Counted from the stretch's first letter, positions 32,936 to 43,399 are shown. The stretch: 64,000 nt of DNA from Atriophallophorus winterbourni (GCA_013407085.1 JACCGJ010001620.1:1-64000), one strand, 5' to 3'. The notes: generated from the letters alone by a model not told the origin. Program-made: numbers and translations.

Positions 32936-33609
32936 TGGTGACGCGGGTGATCGACGAGAAAACGTCGGATAGAACTGACAATGCCCGTTTTAGCGGCTTT
33001 AATGTTCAACGACCGGCAACACTCACAATGGAAGGTGATGAAGAATTGGCAGAGAGACGGAAACTGTGGAAGAAACAGTTTAGCGAATTTCGGACGTTGG
33101 CGAATCTGACGAATACCGATAAAGCGTATCAAATGGTGACGCTGAGGAATGCGCTTGGTGAACAGGCGACGAAGTTCATACAGTGTTTCACCTTTGATGA
33201 GAACGAAGACACAGACAACTGGGAAACAATCTTCGCGAAGCTCGAAGAACATTGCCTCGGTCAAGCGAACCAGAGATGGAAACTGTGGAAGCAACAGTTA
33301 AGCCACTTTCGGACGTTGGCGAATCTGACGAATACCGATAAAACGTATCAAATGGTGACGCTGAGGAATGCGCTTGGTGAACAGGCGACGAAGTTCATAC
33401 AGTGTTTCACCTTTGATGAGAACGAAGATGCAGATGTCTTGGAAACAATCTTCGCGAAGCTCGAAGAATATTGCCTCGGTCAAGTGAACGATACATTTGA
33501 ACGATATAAATTCAATTGTCGCGTCCAAGATGCCGATGAGCCGATCAAACATGAAAAGAGATCCAGAGCCTCCAAACGAAATAAATTTGCGCAACCGCAC
33601 GGTACGTAA
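32935..33609 (+). CDS. Gag-like protein with duplicated capsid segment
   Basis: 224 codons, with the ATG overlapping the last base of the LTR and the primer-binding site. Residues about 40-112 (RKLWKKQFSEFRTLANLTN ... KLEEHCLGQ) and about 113-185 (RWKLWKQQLSHFRTLANLTN ... KLEEYCLGQ) are two copies of a ~73-residue module. It resembles the N-terminal capsid part of gypsy Gag proteins, in which W-x2-W/F-x2-F starts a single domain and CFTFDENED precedes the next helix. After the second module the frame runs into a short basic tail (NDTFERYKFNCRVQDADEP), where a normal Gag would continue to a zinc knuckle; that part and all of pol are missing. The internal doubling is shared by the second copy (40860-41402), so it predates their spread. 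Confidence 0.72.
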   Translation: MVTRVIDEKTSDRTDNARFSGFNVQRPATLTMEGDEELAERRKLWKKQFSEFRTLANLTNTDKAYQMVTLRNALGEQATKFIQCFTFDENEDTDNWETIFAKLEEHCLGQANQRWKLWKQQLSHFRTLANLTNTDKTYQMVTLRNALGEQATKFIQCFTFDENEDADVLETIFAKLEEYCLGQVNDTFERYKFNCRVQDADEPIKHEKRSRASKRNKFAQPHGT

Positions 33610-33631
33610 GTTCATTTGAAAAACGGAAGGA

Positions 33632-33783
33632 TGTGGAGTGGCTGTCAGCATAAATACTCATTGTCCAATCAGAATGCAGTAGCTGTCAGTGTGTCTATCG
33701 CTGTATTGTAATTCCCATGATGATTCATATGTTTGTTGACGTGTAGTGAATACACGTGTCGCTCTGATCTTGACTTTTCTACA
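33632..33783 (+). repeat. 3' LTR of miniature element copy 1
   Basis: 152 bp, starts TGTGG and ends CTACA, preceded by a polypurine tract. Confidence 0.88.
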
Positions 33784-33842
33784 AGTACCGTCCGTTAACT
33801 TGCTTCCGGCTATTACCTTGGGCAAGCTCAACATGACGTTTT
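33784..33842. other. 59-bp filler between LTR and duplicated CR1
   Basis: Unrelated to the CR1 on either side; probably brought in by recombination with another insertion of the miniature element. Confidence 0.4.
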
Positions 33843-35045
33843 GTGGAATTACACCTATCTTCAAAGGAGGCTGCAGATCAGACGCTGCAAATTATCATCC
33901 TACCACACAATGCCCTGTTATTAATTAGGTCATGGAAAACATAGTCTCAAAATAATGGTTGCACACTTTGAATTGCTTAATTTGTTTGCGCCAGTGGAGC
34001 ATGGATTTCGATCTCATCGCTCTTGTCTAATGAACCTTCTCATACCGTTAGACGGCTGGACGAAGGATTTGTATAGAAGTTATTGCATTCACGTCCGTTA
34101 CTGAGACATTCCCATGCTTTTGACATAGTCAATCACCATCTGCTTCTTTAAAACGGATACCTTTAGGGATATGTATTCCACACCTCTCATGGTTGTGCGA
34201 CTACCTGTCAGATCGCCACGTTCGAGTTAAAGTAAACGAAGTGCTATCCCAAAAGTTTAACCCACCAGCAGAGTCCCACATTTGTCCATGGTAGGCCCGC
34301 TTCTCTTTCTATTATACATAAAAATATTTGCCCCCTCGTATCATCCAAAATTGTACTGTTCGCAGATAATATGCAATTTGGACGCCGATCAGTTTCTCAG
34401 ATTGTTGTGGGAAACTGCAAATGGATTTTTGTAAAACGTCTCAAATTGGCCGTCTATGAATGACATGAAATTCAACATACTGAAAAGTAAAATGCTCCAT
34501 CTTGGCATGAATGTTCCTTGGGCATATCGATTAGGAACTGAAAACTTGACATGGTGCTCGTTGGATAAAGATCTTGGAGTATGGATTAGTGGAAGGCTGC
34601 CGAGCACGATGTGCCAGAATATTTTTCGACAGGCTAACTGATTGTTTACTATCGTTCAAAGAATATTTGGTAGATTATCTGTGGTAACGTTACCAAGGAT
34701 AATTAACGTACACCTTCGTCGTTCGGTGGAGTATGCGGTAGTGATCCTTGCTCCTTGGCTGCGAAAAGAAATTGCTATATTTGATAAAATCTATCACAGA
34801 GCAACAAAGTTAGTAATGTGTCTTCGAAATGTTGTGTACTCCGAAAGTTTTCGACGTCTGGTTCTATGTGACTTAACCCAAAGGAGGATACGACGCGATA
34901 TTATTCTGACCTATAAAATTGTCTACAGAAGGACATCAACTAACCTGATGAATGAATTCAGTTCGGCTTGTAAACAGTCTGCTCAGTTCTTCTGGTCTGT
35001 TGCGCGTGCATCGTCTGTAGAACCTTGGCATCAAACTATTAACTG
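33843..35045 (+). mobile_element. CR1-like reverse-transcriptase fragment (unit B, right piece)
   Basis: Starts with the same ~393 bp as 32388-32780, then continues through the palm (a VGPLLFLLYIKI-like line with damaged FADD as LFADNMQF), MNDMKFNILKSKMLHLGM, ENLTWCSLDKDLGVWIS, and the thumb/C-terminal RIFGRLSVVTLPRIINVHLR, RATKLVMCL and RRDIILTYKIVY, ending EPWHQTIN at 35045. The C-terminal 134 codons are open. It flanks the 3' end of the GH27 gene, as in unit A. Confidence 0.78.
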
Positions 35046-35173
35046 AAAATCACCAGCGTACTACTCTTCGTAAACACAATTTCGAACCGACACTGGCGGT
35101 CAACATTAGTCCTAGCTTCGTTACAATAAACCCCATTCGATTGTTAGAACACAAAACATCTGTATTGAGAAAA

Positions 35174-35179
35174 TTTATT
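35174..35179 (-). promoter_or_regulatory. Possible poly(A) signal of GH27 copy 2
   Basis: AATAAA on the minus strand about 130 bp after the stop at 35309, conserved with copy 1. Confidence 0.45.
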
Positions 35180-35308
35180 TTAATCATCTTAGCACAAAAG
35201 ATTCGCGCACACCAGTAAGTAACATAGGCGAAATCCCATGCACCAAGTATATAAAAACCAAAAACATTTAATACGCCGCTACGTTATTGTTTCATGCAGT
35301 TGGTTTAA

Positions 35309-38300
35309 TTAAACTTCCACTTTGTATACTTTTGTGTCGTGTGGAGGAATCTCAACCGTCAAACGATAGCTAGCTTCCATCGGATTGACCATGGTCCCGT
35401 TGAATAAATCGGTTATTGTAATCTGTTCTGGAGATCCTTCATAAAGCAACTCAGATATGGACACCGTTATCGTCTGATGATGGTCATTTTCGTTTACGAA
35501 CGCGATCGCGTATTCTTTTCCGTTCCAAAGTTTACGTGACCAAATCTAGGGTTGCAACAAGCAAATGGTTTGGTTACATGACTTGGTTTGGATATGAGCT
35601 GCATAACTCAATGAGCATATACTACTGAATTTTGAAGGTAGAGATATTGATTTTTTATGTGGACTAAAGCCGCATGGAAGTTAAACAACAAATCGATAAC
35701 GAATATGGAAGTCAGTCTATACAATAGGACAAAATGGGCTCATCTCCCTACTTCTAGTCATCATCATCATCATCATAAACAGCATTACAGGAATAGAATT
35801 TACTGAACGTTTAACTGCCATACAACTATGAATAAAAATTCCTATCAGATCTGGAGGCGAAACTTGAACAGCGATGGAAAATATAGAATATTTATCACAA
35901 AAGACTGGAATGATGTACCTACACCTAGAACGAGTAGATTGGCCACAGTCATGCATCATAACAAGCTTTCCTCAACAATTTTCTTGACCACATAGAAAAT
36001 TTAGTAAACAGTCCGAGAAGATAGTCAGTGCAAGACCGCAACAGAACACGGTTTCCATAGATATCATGAAGCGTAATTAATCTGTTCAATCGCATGTGCC
36101 TACATACATGTAGTTAGGTTACACGCTTTTGCCCGAACAAAATATCCGCGTTTGCATAAATTTCCATCACACACACACACACACCTTACGACAGCTTTGT
36201 GGTCTCACCGACAGCATGGGCATGCTTATCGCTATGATCGGTGCAGCAGAGATGGTTTAACGGAATCAAACATTTTATTCACTTGAAACACTGCGGGGTA
36301 TGAAATATTCATGGGATGGAGAAGTAGATCCATGATCGGCACCAGACAAAGAAGGTCAAAATCAACAATAACAAATTCATTGCATTTCCTTTCATACACA
36401 AGTGGTATCAATGTAGTAGACAGATTCACCATGTGAATTATTCTAAAATGGTTGAAAATTTAGTAAACCTTGCTGTATTTGCACTATGAATATAATGTAG
36501 TGATGCTGGCACAATGTCAATTCTGAATGTTACCTTGAACTCGAATCTATATTCCCATGCATTTCCATCACAAAACAACGACCGAATTTGTGCTATGTGT
36601 ATTAAGTAGGTAAGGTGGCTTGTGTATGATAAAAATGCATGCAGTGAGGAATTTTCGTTTAAACCGAAGAGTTAAACCCCATCCCAAATGGTGCATATGA
36701 TTGATCAGGTTTGTGGTGCCACCCATAGAAAATAGTATTTCTAAAGTTCAGATATTGTTTACCTAAACCGCTTACATAATGGTTATCTCACGATTTAAAA
36801 TACATGGTGTATGTATAGAAAGGACGCTTGCGATTACTGACGTTCCACTAACCTGGACTCCTTCTTGTCGTCGGATAAATTTTGCCGGATGGCTTATATC
36901 TTGATTGATCGAAATAAGTTCGCGGTTTTTCAGAAGATTCGAACTAAAATCATCTAATTCTTTGATCGCTGCTGAGAAGAAAAGAGGCGAGCTCATCATA
37001 CACCACATTGTCATTTGAGTGCGTTTCTCCGCATTGGTCAAGCCCTTTCCCCCGACTTCCAATGTATGGGCTTCATTCCAATGATTCGGGCCAGATTTCG
37101 AACGGAACAGTTCGTTGTGTTTAATCCAATTTCTCAGTACATCAAGCGTTGAATTCCAACTTTTTGCGTCTCCATCAATGACTCGCCAGCCAAGACACGT
37201 GCCCAATACGGAATTCCAACTCAGCGTATCCGGATTCTTTTGGAACTCTGCTGTGAATCCAGCGCAACTAACAGCGACCTTTTGGGGTGCCTTGGTGATC
37301 GCCTGGTACAACCAGTTGAGTCTTTCTACTGAGCGTGTGTGAATGGTCATCATTCCTAAATTGGATTCGATGGCCATTTGTGCGTCTGCTGTCATTGTAT
37401 CTGTACCGTCAGATGGATCTGAAAACAGCAAGCCCAATGCCATTCCCGAATGTTGTAAATCATCGCCCAATGCCTTAATACCCTGAATATCAATGCAGTG
37501 AATAGATCAGAACGTGAATTCGAAACAAAAATCAAGTAATTATCGCATAGTAAATTTACTCAACTCATATTAGGTAGAATAATAAACAGACACAAGGTAC
37601 CAGATACCAGATATACAAGTAATTAAATGCATTTTTTCAGTAGAAATTCGTTATTAGCCTATCCGAATTATTGTTTTGTTTCAAGCCTTCATCAGATTCT
37701 GTAAAAAATGTGCGATTTTCATAGTCTGTGATTCCAACATAGCTCATCTTGATCGCAATTTTCCAACATAAAGAATGAATACATTGCGAAACATCTTGTG
37801 GACTGTTTGTAATGGAATCTCGTCCAAGTAGGGACAATTTATTTTAAGTTCTGACAAAATTTATTACCAAATGAAGCGTATTCAGACGTGTTGCGCGGAC
37901 GCATAAATTTGTGCTCTCATACTTTTGGATTTATTTCCTTACCTGCTTGTCTGACCTGGACGGATCAGATATCATTGGACTTGTCTTAATTTGCTCGTTC
38001 AGAATATACCTGTTTCAACTTCGAACAAGGTGAATACTTGAAAATCCAATTTTCCTTTTTTTAACCCAAATTTACCTACGCGTGAAATAGCCCTGGCGAT
38101 TAAGAATATCGGTCCTGTTCGGGTACTGCTGAAAAGTTCACATCATTTCCAATCGACTGATAGTTTTTACAACTCTGTCAGATCGAAACTTGTTGAACGG
38201 CATCACGTTGATTTAAAATCGTTTGCTTTTTATCGCGTCACTCCGATCCAACGCATTCACTCCATCGGTAGCTATCGCTCTATAAACAACCTCATCGCCA

Positions 38301-41300
38301 AGTGTACTGATTCATCACTCGCTGGATTGTAACAATGACACGAAGGATGACCTTGAAGCTCCAGACAAAGAAGGCAGCACGTGATGTCTGTCAAATCTGT
38401 AACAAAGGGGTAAGTGCCAGATCTCATGTGGTTAAATGTTTTGGCTGCCTGGGTAAAATACATACCAACTGTGATAAAGCCCTAACGCAGGAAGTGGTAT
38501 TGTTTATTAACAACGTTGATTTCCCCGGCGTTTGTTACGTATGTAGTGCATGTCGAAATAAACAGCCTAGTGATATAACTACAAATCCTCCCAATGAGGC
38601 AAAGGTGGAACCTCGAATAGAGATTTTAGAAAAATGTTATCGAAAACTCGAGGAAACACTTAAGCCAATTTCAGTAGATACAATTGTCAACACAATTCTA
38701 CCCGAAATAGATGTTGCTCAAGGCGGTAAAAAGTATAAGAAAAATACACCAAAAAGCGCACCCTTGACTGAGTGTTGTGAGTGCTTATTCAGATGCAACA
38801 AAGATGGTCCTATTGAACCCTGCTTCCCGTGGTCATCATCAAATAGAATCGCGAACACTTTAGCCAAGACTCCCCAACGTCTAGTTGCATCACACTCTAA
38901 CAACCCAACATTTGCCCATATGTTGACTAAAGCAGGTAAGTGTTTGACGGGAGCACTGACGCCTACACTTCAGGCGAAAAAGGAAGTTCTGAGCAAAACC
39001 GTCTCACATCATATGAAGCCAATATACTCTATCAAACACGGAAAGAATTTAAGCGTAATATGCACCAATATTACTGAGTCAGAAATCACGCTCTTTCATG
39101 CAAGGCATAAACATGATCTTGAGAATTGGTCAGATATTTGCAATCGAATTGGCTTAGATGGTATACACCCGGTATCTGTAACTCGGCTCGCTCGTCACCC
39201 GAAGTCCCCGAACCAAGACAAACCACGTTTGCTTAAGATCACTTTTGCCAACGAAAGGGACATGGAAAATGTCCTACTCAATTCGTATTTGCTCTGAGCA
39301 CAAAATGACTCACACCAACGCATACATGCTGACGTACCTTGGTGGGAAAGGCAACGAACAGCCATTGGTCGGGATCAAGCAGCATCAAGGAGTATTATTC
39401 TGCTCGACGTTCCTAAAAATACAGGAGCCACAACTGTTTACGAAAGAAAAGAGCACGATCGTTAACAGCGGTCATTTATTGCCGAGACTATCGGCTCTTC
39501 AAATTCTGTAGTCGTTGACACATACTGAATACCTTGCTCGCCAAACTATCAAGGAAAATGTTCAAATCCACTAAGGATTACATTTTTGTCAAGTAGTATG
39601 GCAGATAATGTCCGATCCGAACTAAAACTATACAGAAAAAGATTACCAGATAACGTCAGATTGTGCAATCCCAGATTTGTTGATGTCAAATTGCAGCCTT
39701 CCATGGCAAAAGCATCTGAGTCTGACTCAAATTTGCCAGTGAAAATATCTCATCTTGCTTCAAAAAACGACAAAAAAGGCCGACGTTGACAGCATCGGAC
39801 AAATAAATACTGGTACTGACTCGTTGTTACAGGCTACAAGCTCAATAAAATGTCTCTTTACGAATGCCCAAAGTTTGTTTAATAAATTGGCTGAACTAAC
39901 CGAGCTGTGCAAACGATACTCACCAGACTTCGTCGCTGTGACTGAAACCTGGTTTCAATCTTGTATGAATGAAAGGGAACTGTCGATCCCAAACATGATA
40001 TTATTACGGAACGATCGTCCACGAAAAGGTGGTGGTGTGGCTTTATACTTTCACGAACGTCTTCAGTGCATGAATATTCACGATCCCAATCTCGAATCAG
40101 AAAACACCCTCCGGTTTAGCCTTACACAGGAATCACAGGACGACTGCATCATTGGTATAATATATCGCTCTCCATCTTCGACGGATGCTCAAAACGACAG
40201 GGTATTAAAGGCTCTACAATATGCCGGAGAGATGCGAAGCTCCCAATAACTGGTCATGGGAGATTTCAACCTTCCTCATCTTTTTAACAGATCAGATCAC
40301 TCTCTACACACACCTGATCATAAATTCCGTGAGCTGATCGATATGATTCCACTGCATAACCATGTGTCCGACTTTACTCACAGAAGAGGATCAGAGTTAC
40401 CGTCCGTTTTGGATCTAATCCTCACTTCCGAGACAACAGCAGTTGAAGGTGTTGACTACATTGCCCCTCTCGGTCGAAGTGATCATCTTGTGTTAGGTTT
40501 TGAATATGTATGCAGCGCTAGACGAGTATGTGAGTCCGCAAAACTATTCAGAAGGATCGACTATGTGACTTTACGTGACGCGCTTGGGTTAGTAAATTGG
40601 CGAATGCTTGATTATTGTGGAGTGGCTGTCAGCATGAATACTCATTGTCCAATCAGAATGCAGTAGCTGTCAGTGTGTCTATCTCTGTATTGTAATTCCC
40701 ATGATGATTCATATGTTTGTTGACGTGTAGTGAATACACATGTGTCGCTCTGATCTTGACTTTTCTACATGGTGACGAGGGTGATCGACGAGAAAACGTC
40801 GGATAGAACTGAGAACGCCCGTTTTAGCGGCTTTAATGTTCGACCACCGGCAACACTCAATGGAAGGCGATGAAGGATTGGCAGAGAGATGGAAACGGTG
40901 GAAGGAACAGTTTAGAGACATTCGGACGTTGGCGAATCTGACGAATACCGACAAAGCGTATCAAATGGTGACGCTGAGGAATGCGCTTGGTGAACAGGCG
41001 ACGAATTTCATACAGTGTTTCACCTTTGATAAGAACGAAAACGCAGATGACTGGGAAACTATCTTCGCGAAGCTCGAAGAACATTGCCTCGGTCAAGTGA
41101 ACGAGAGATGGAAACTGTGGAAGCAACACTTCAGCGACTTTCGGACGTTGGCGAATCTGACGAATACCGATAAAGTGTATCAAATTGTGACGCTGAGGAA
41201 TGCGCTTGGTGAACAGGCGACGGAGTTTATACAGTGTTTCACTTTTGTTGAGAACGAAGACGCAGATGACTGGGGAACAATCTTCGCGAAGCTCGAAGAA

Positions 41301-42761
41301 CTTTGCCTCGGTCAAGTGAACGATATAAATTCAATTGTTACGCGCAAGATGTCGATGAGCCGATCGTTTGAAAAACGGAAGGATGTGGAGTGGCTGTCAG
41401 CATGAATACTCATTGTCCAATCAGAATGCAGTAGCTGTCAGTGTGTCTATCTCTGTATTGTAATTCCCATGATGATTCATATGTTTGTTGACGTGTAGTG
41501 AATACACATGAGTCGCTCTGATCTTGACTTTTCTACAATTATCACAACACGGAAACACTTTGCACCACACTTACAAAAAGTCTTCAGTCAAGCATATATA
41601 AAAATTCGCGATTTGTTAATGAACGAATTGTAAGCGACTTTCGCTGTAAACTTCGTACAAAAAAATGGATCGGGCAAAGGAACTCTGCTTGGTTTCAACG
41701 CAGATATACCAAGACTGATGCGTCATGGCAACAATTTTGCGGAATTCGCAACAAAGTAAACACTCCCCTTCAAAGAAGCCTTCGAAGCGATGTGATACTA
41801 ACATACAAGATATTAAATACCCAACATCATCCCTTAAAACAGTTGTTCGAATACCGTGAGTCACGACATACACGCAGCCACTCAGCGACACTGCAAATTC
41901 CCCACTCCCGTATCAGCTGTCGCCGATAATTTTATTGTGTACGTGTCTGTTTCCTTTGGAATTCCCTCCCCGAAACTCTTGTGATCTCTCCCAGCATCGA
42001 AACGTTTATTCGAAATTTGGATACTTATTTGTTGCATAATGATTTGACGACACCTGCTTATTGAATCATGGTAACTACACAACTTGACTATACTTGAAAT
42101 TACATGTTTATTTTATACCTATTTCCTGAACGAATATTTACTATGATATGGTAATTGTGAAGCTATGTGCTTTTTGTGACCATAAATCTTGAATCTTGAA
42201 TCTTGAAAATTTATTACCACGAAGCTAAAACTTGTGGAAATTTGTAAGATGTTCGCACGGAAGCATCGAAGTTCAATAATAACGACGAATGGATCCCTTC
42301 GGGATAATTTTCAAACACATTCATGTTTTTACAATTGCTTGATATGTGGTAACGTGAGAATTCATTATTTGTCAGTTTAGAGCTAATTTCCAAAAAGTAA
42401 ATATGGAATCTGGACCATATAGACAATTGTTTTATTAAAAGTCGTTAAGATAGGTAACTTACCCGAGGAAATTGGGCCTGATTATAGCCAAGGCGTCGTG
42501 TATTAGGGTCTCGCTGTCCGTTGTTCCAGCAGCCGTTCAGCTGTATGTACTGGTAGCCCGCTTCGAGAAATCCATTATTATCTAAATCATATGCTGTGAG
42601 CAAGGCAAGTCTTTCGCCAATGCACGTGTCCGGGTTTTTAACGCAATCCATCTCGCATCCATACCTTCCCCACGAATCCCAACCCATCGGGGGAGGAATA
42701 TACTCTGCATCCAGAGTCCATGATCGTGTGATAAATAGGAAGATCGCCAAAATAAGCAAAC
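35309..42761 (-). CDS. GH27-family protein (alpha-galactosidase/NAGA-like), probable pseudoenzyme
   Basis: Three visible exons join in frame: 42463-42761, 36853-37482 (630 nt) and 35309-35545, about 387 residues, with donors GTAAGT and GTTAGT and acceptors ttcag, attcag and ccctag. An upstream exon with the start codon is missing, because the first exon begins with two bases of a split codon. The protein has a hydrophobic signal-like start (LLILAIFLFITRSWTLDA), the GH27 barrel (MGWDSWGRYGCEMDC, GYQYIQLNGCW, SGPNHWNEAHTLEVG, MSSPLFFSAAIKEL, SINQD) and the C-terminal beta domain (IWSRKLWNGKEYAIAFVNEN). Length fits the lysosomal/secreted family. The substrate pair DDCW is NGCW, the nucleophile in KxDGC is replaced by TIHTR, and the acid/base Asp after R-x3 is Gly (WRVIDGD). 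All exons are open, so it may be expressed as a binding or structural protein. Function is inference. Confidence 0.85.
35546..36852 (-). other. Intron 2 of GH27 copy 2
   Basis: 1307 bp, collinear with 11005-12330; CA and TCA microsatellites only. Confidence 0.75.
38335..39297 (+). CDS. CR1 ORF1 protein, PHD-like zinc finger plus RRM-like region
   Basis: 320 codons, open from ATG to TGA. Residues about 16-75 hold a Cys/His pattern of PHD type: CQIC, then CFGC, HTNC, and finally CYVC and SAC. A charged region containing a predicted helix (EPRIEILEKCYRKLEETL) follows at about 90-120. Near the C-terminus, LSVICTNITESEITLF, GIHPVSVTRLARH and PRLLKITFANERDMENVL suggest an RNA-binding fold like those of CR1/L2 ORF1 proteins. 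It would bind element RNA in a ribonucleoprotein. It is the only intact CR1 ORF1 in the window; decayed relatives are at 8.5-8.9, 17.5, 31.0 and 54.0 kb. Confidence 0.8.
   Translation: MTRRMTLKLQTKKAARDVCQICNKGVSARSHVVKCFGCLGKIHTNCDKALTQEVVLFINNVDFPGVCYVCSACRNKQPSDITTNPPNEAKVEPRIEILEKCYRKLEETLKPISVDTIVNTILPEIDVAQGGKKYKKNTPKSAPLTECCECLFRCNKDGPIEPCFPWSSSNRIANTLAKTPQRLVASHSNNPTFAHMLTKAGKCLTGALTPTLQAKKEVLSKTVSHHMKPIYSIKHGKNLSVICTNITESEITLFHARHKHDLENWSDICNRIGLDGIHPVSVTRLARHPKSPNQDKPRLLKITFANERDMENVLLNSYLL
40616..40769 (+). repeat. 5' LTR of miniature element copy 2
   Basis: 154 bp, TGTGG...CTACA. Confidence 0.93.
40836..41405 (+). CDS. Gag-like fragment with duplicated capsid segment, copy 2
   Basis: The open frame covers both ~73-residue modules: RWKRWKEQFRDIRTLANLTN ... 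KLEEHCLGQVNE, then RWKLWKQHFSDFRTLANLTN ... KLEELCLGQVND, and ends inside the right LTR. The upstream ATG used in copy 1 (at the LTR end, 40769) is also present here, but that frame shifts near 40850. The two modules differ from each other at many residues while each matches its counterpart in copy 1, so the duplication is old. It has no nucleic-acid-binding zinc knuckle. Confidence 0.65.
   Translation: MFDHRQHSMEGDEGLAERWKRWKEQFRDIRTLANLTNTDKAYQMVTLRNALGEQATNFIQCFTFDKNENADDWETIFAKLEEHCLGQVNERWKLWKQHFSDFRTLANLTNTDKVYQIVTLRNALGEQATEFIQCFTFVENEDADDWGTIFAKLEELCLGQVNDINSIVTRKMSMSRSFEKRKDVEWLSA
41384..41537 (+). repeat. 3' LTR of miniature element copy 2
   Basis: 154 bp, one base different from the 5' LTR (gagtcg for gtgtcg). 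Confidence 0.93.
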
Positions 42762-43399
42762 CTGAAGAGGAGATGATGTGAAAATATTGTTGTTCAATAC
42801 TTTACCACCTTGTGTTTAGTTTAAAAATATGGCACTAGATACTGTTGCACCGATCTGGTTAAGTAGCATGTTCCGCTGTGACATGGTGCATTGTAGCCAG
42901 GGTATGGCTTTGATTATAGCATATAATTTGCTATGTACTTGTAAGTCTGTGTTATTTCCTTACTGGTACATTACGATATGTTTATACGGAACTTGAACTT
43001 TCCCATTTTTAAAAATTGTATGTTAACAGCAGTGTCGATTAATTCCGTATTGTGCACACCTCCCTTCACTAATACATCGCAAACGGTATCTGGATGTCTG
43101 ACTTCATGAGATGAAGATAGTTAGATTAGCTTTACTAACTCTTGAACAGTGGTAAAGTAATAATTAAACGTATAATTAAATGCCATTGTTTAGTTGGTAA
43201 AAACAGTCGAAGGTAAAATGTTAAAATTACAACAGACTGACAGAATAAAAATAACTTCCTCATTTTAGACGGGAACGGTGCACCGCTAGCGTATATTCTT
43301 TGGCCCGCTAGTTACTTGGCGTGACAAGTCCCTGTAAGTGCTTGTTTGGCGCAATGGATATTTTGTAGAGGGATCAGGTCTACTCTAATCCTTTCGTTT
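42762..43399. other. Upstream flank of GH27 copy 2, no gene recognised
   Basis: Up to about 43.12 kb it is collinear with 14559-14925. A 5' exon or promoter should be here or beyond, but I cannot place it. 43.12-43.40 kb has no match in unit A. Confidence 0.4.

Larger units (their letters stand above)
32782..33783 (+). mobile_element. Miniature gypsy-like LTR element (gag-only), copy 1
   Basis: Two direct repeats of 154 and 152 bp, both starting TGTGG and ending CTACA, enclose a 224-codon frame. TGGTGACGCGGGTGATC directly after the left LTR (from 32936) looks like a tRNA primer-binding site, and a purine-rich AAAACGGAAGGA directly precedes the right LTR. There is no protease, RT or integrase. 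The LTRs differ at about ten sites, so this copy is older than the one at 40616. No 5-bp target duplication is seen (taaaa on the left, agtac on the right), suggesting recombination after insertion. Confidence 0.85.
40616..41537 (+). mobile_element. Miniature gypsy-like LTR element (gag-only), copy 2, with target duplication
   Basis: 922 bp with 154-bp LTRs (40616-40769 and 41384-41537) differing at a single base, and ATTAT duplicated at 40611-40615 and 41538-41542. Primer-binding site candidate TGGTGACGAGGGTGATC starts at 40770; polypurine tract AAAACGGAAGGA ends at 41383. The content is the doubled gag module and nothing of pol. Near-identical LTRs mean recent insertion, so a related autonomous element must have been active elsewhere in the genome. 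Confidence 0.93.
39755..42090 (+). pseudogene. CR1 ORF2 remnant: endonuclease, RT lost, split by LTR element
   Basis: The endonuclease runs IKCLFTNAQSLFNKLAELTE, VAVTETWFQ, KGGGVALYFHERL, IGIIYRSP, then a TAA at 40247-40249 in frame just before LVMGDFNLPHLF, then LPSVLDLILTSET and PLGRSDHLVL. All endonuclease motifs including E, D-x-N and SDH are present apart from the stop. At 40616 the miniature LTR element interrupts between LDY and YHNTET. After it, the linker (FQRRYTKTDASWQQFCGIRNK) joins directly to the C-terminal part (SDVILTYKILNTQHH, RSHSATLQIPHSR, VFPLEFPP-like in another frame). No RT palm or fingers remain. Confidence 0.82.
37870..42205 (+). mobile_element. CR1-like element with precise ends, reverse-transcriptase domain deleted
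   Basis: Bounded by AAAATTTATTACCA at 37856-37869 and 42206-42219. It has a 5' UTR (to 38334), ORF1, an ORF2 with endonuclease, a linker and a C-terminal end, and a 3' tail of CTTGAAT repeats (42187-42205). Without the 927 bp of nested LTR element and its target duplication the length is about 3.4 kb. Between RNKVN and LQRSLRSDVILTYKIL (near 41765-41775) all reverse-transcriptase motifs are missing. So it kept both ends and the full 5' region but is an internally deleted, non-autonomous copy. Confidence 0.9.
37483..42462 (-). other. Intron 1 of GH27 copy 2, expanded by nested retroelements
   Basis: 4980 bp against 634 bp in copy 1. The extra length is the CR1 at 37870-42205 plus its 14-bp target-site duplication. 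The remaining intron sequence aligns to copy 1. Confidence 0.85.

Noticed and set aside
40256..40666. Independent gene starting MGDFNLPHLF
   Set aside because: It is the second half of the CR1 endonuclease after an in-frame TAA, and it runs into the LTR at 40616.
42445..42759. Protein start at 42759 (MLILAIFLF...)
   Set aside because: The codon is TTG, not ATG. A polypyrimidine tract and cag at 42762-42764 mark a splice acceptor instead.
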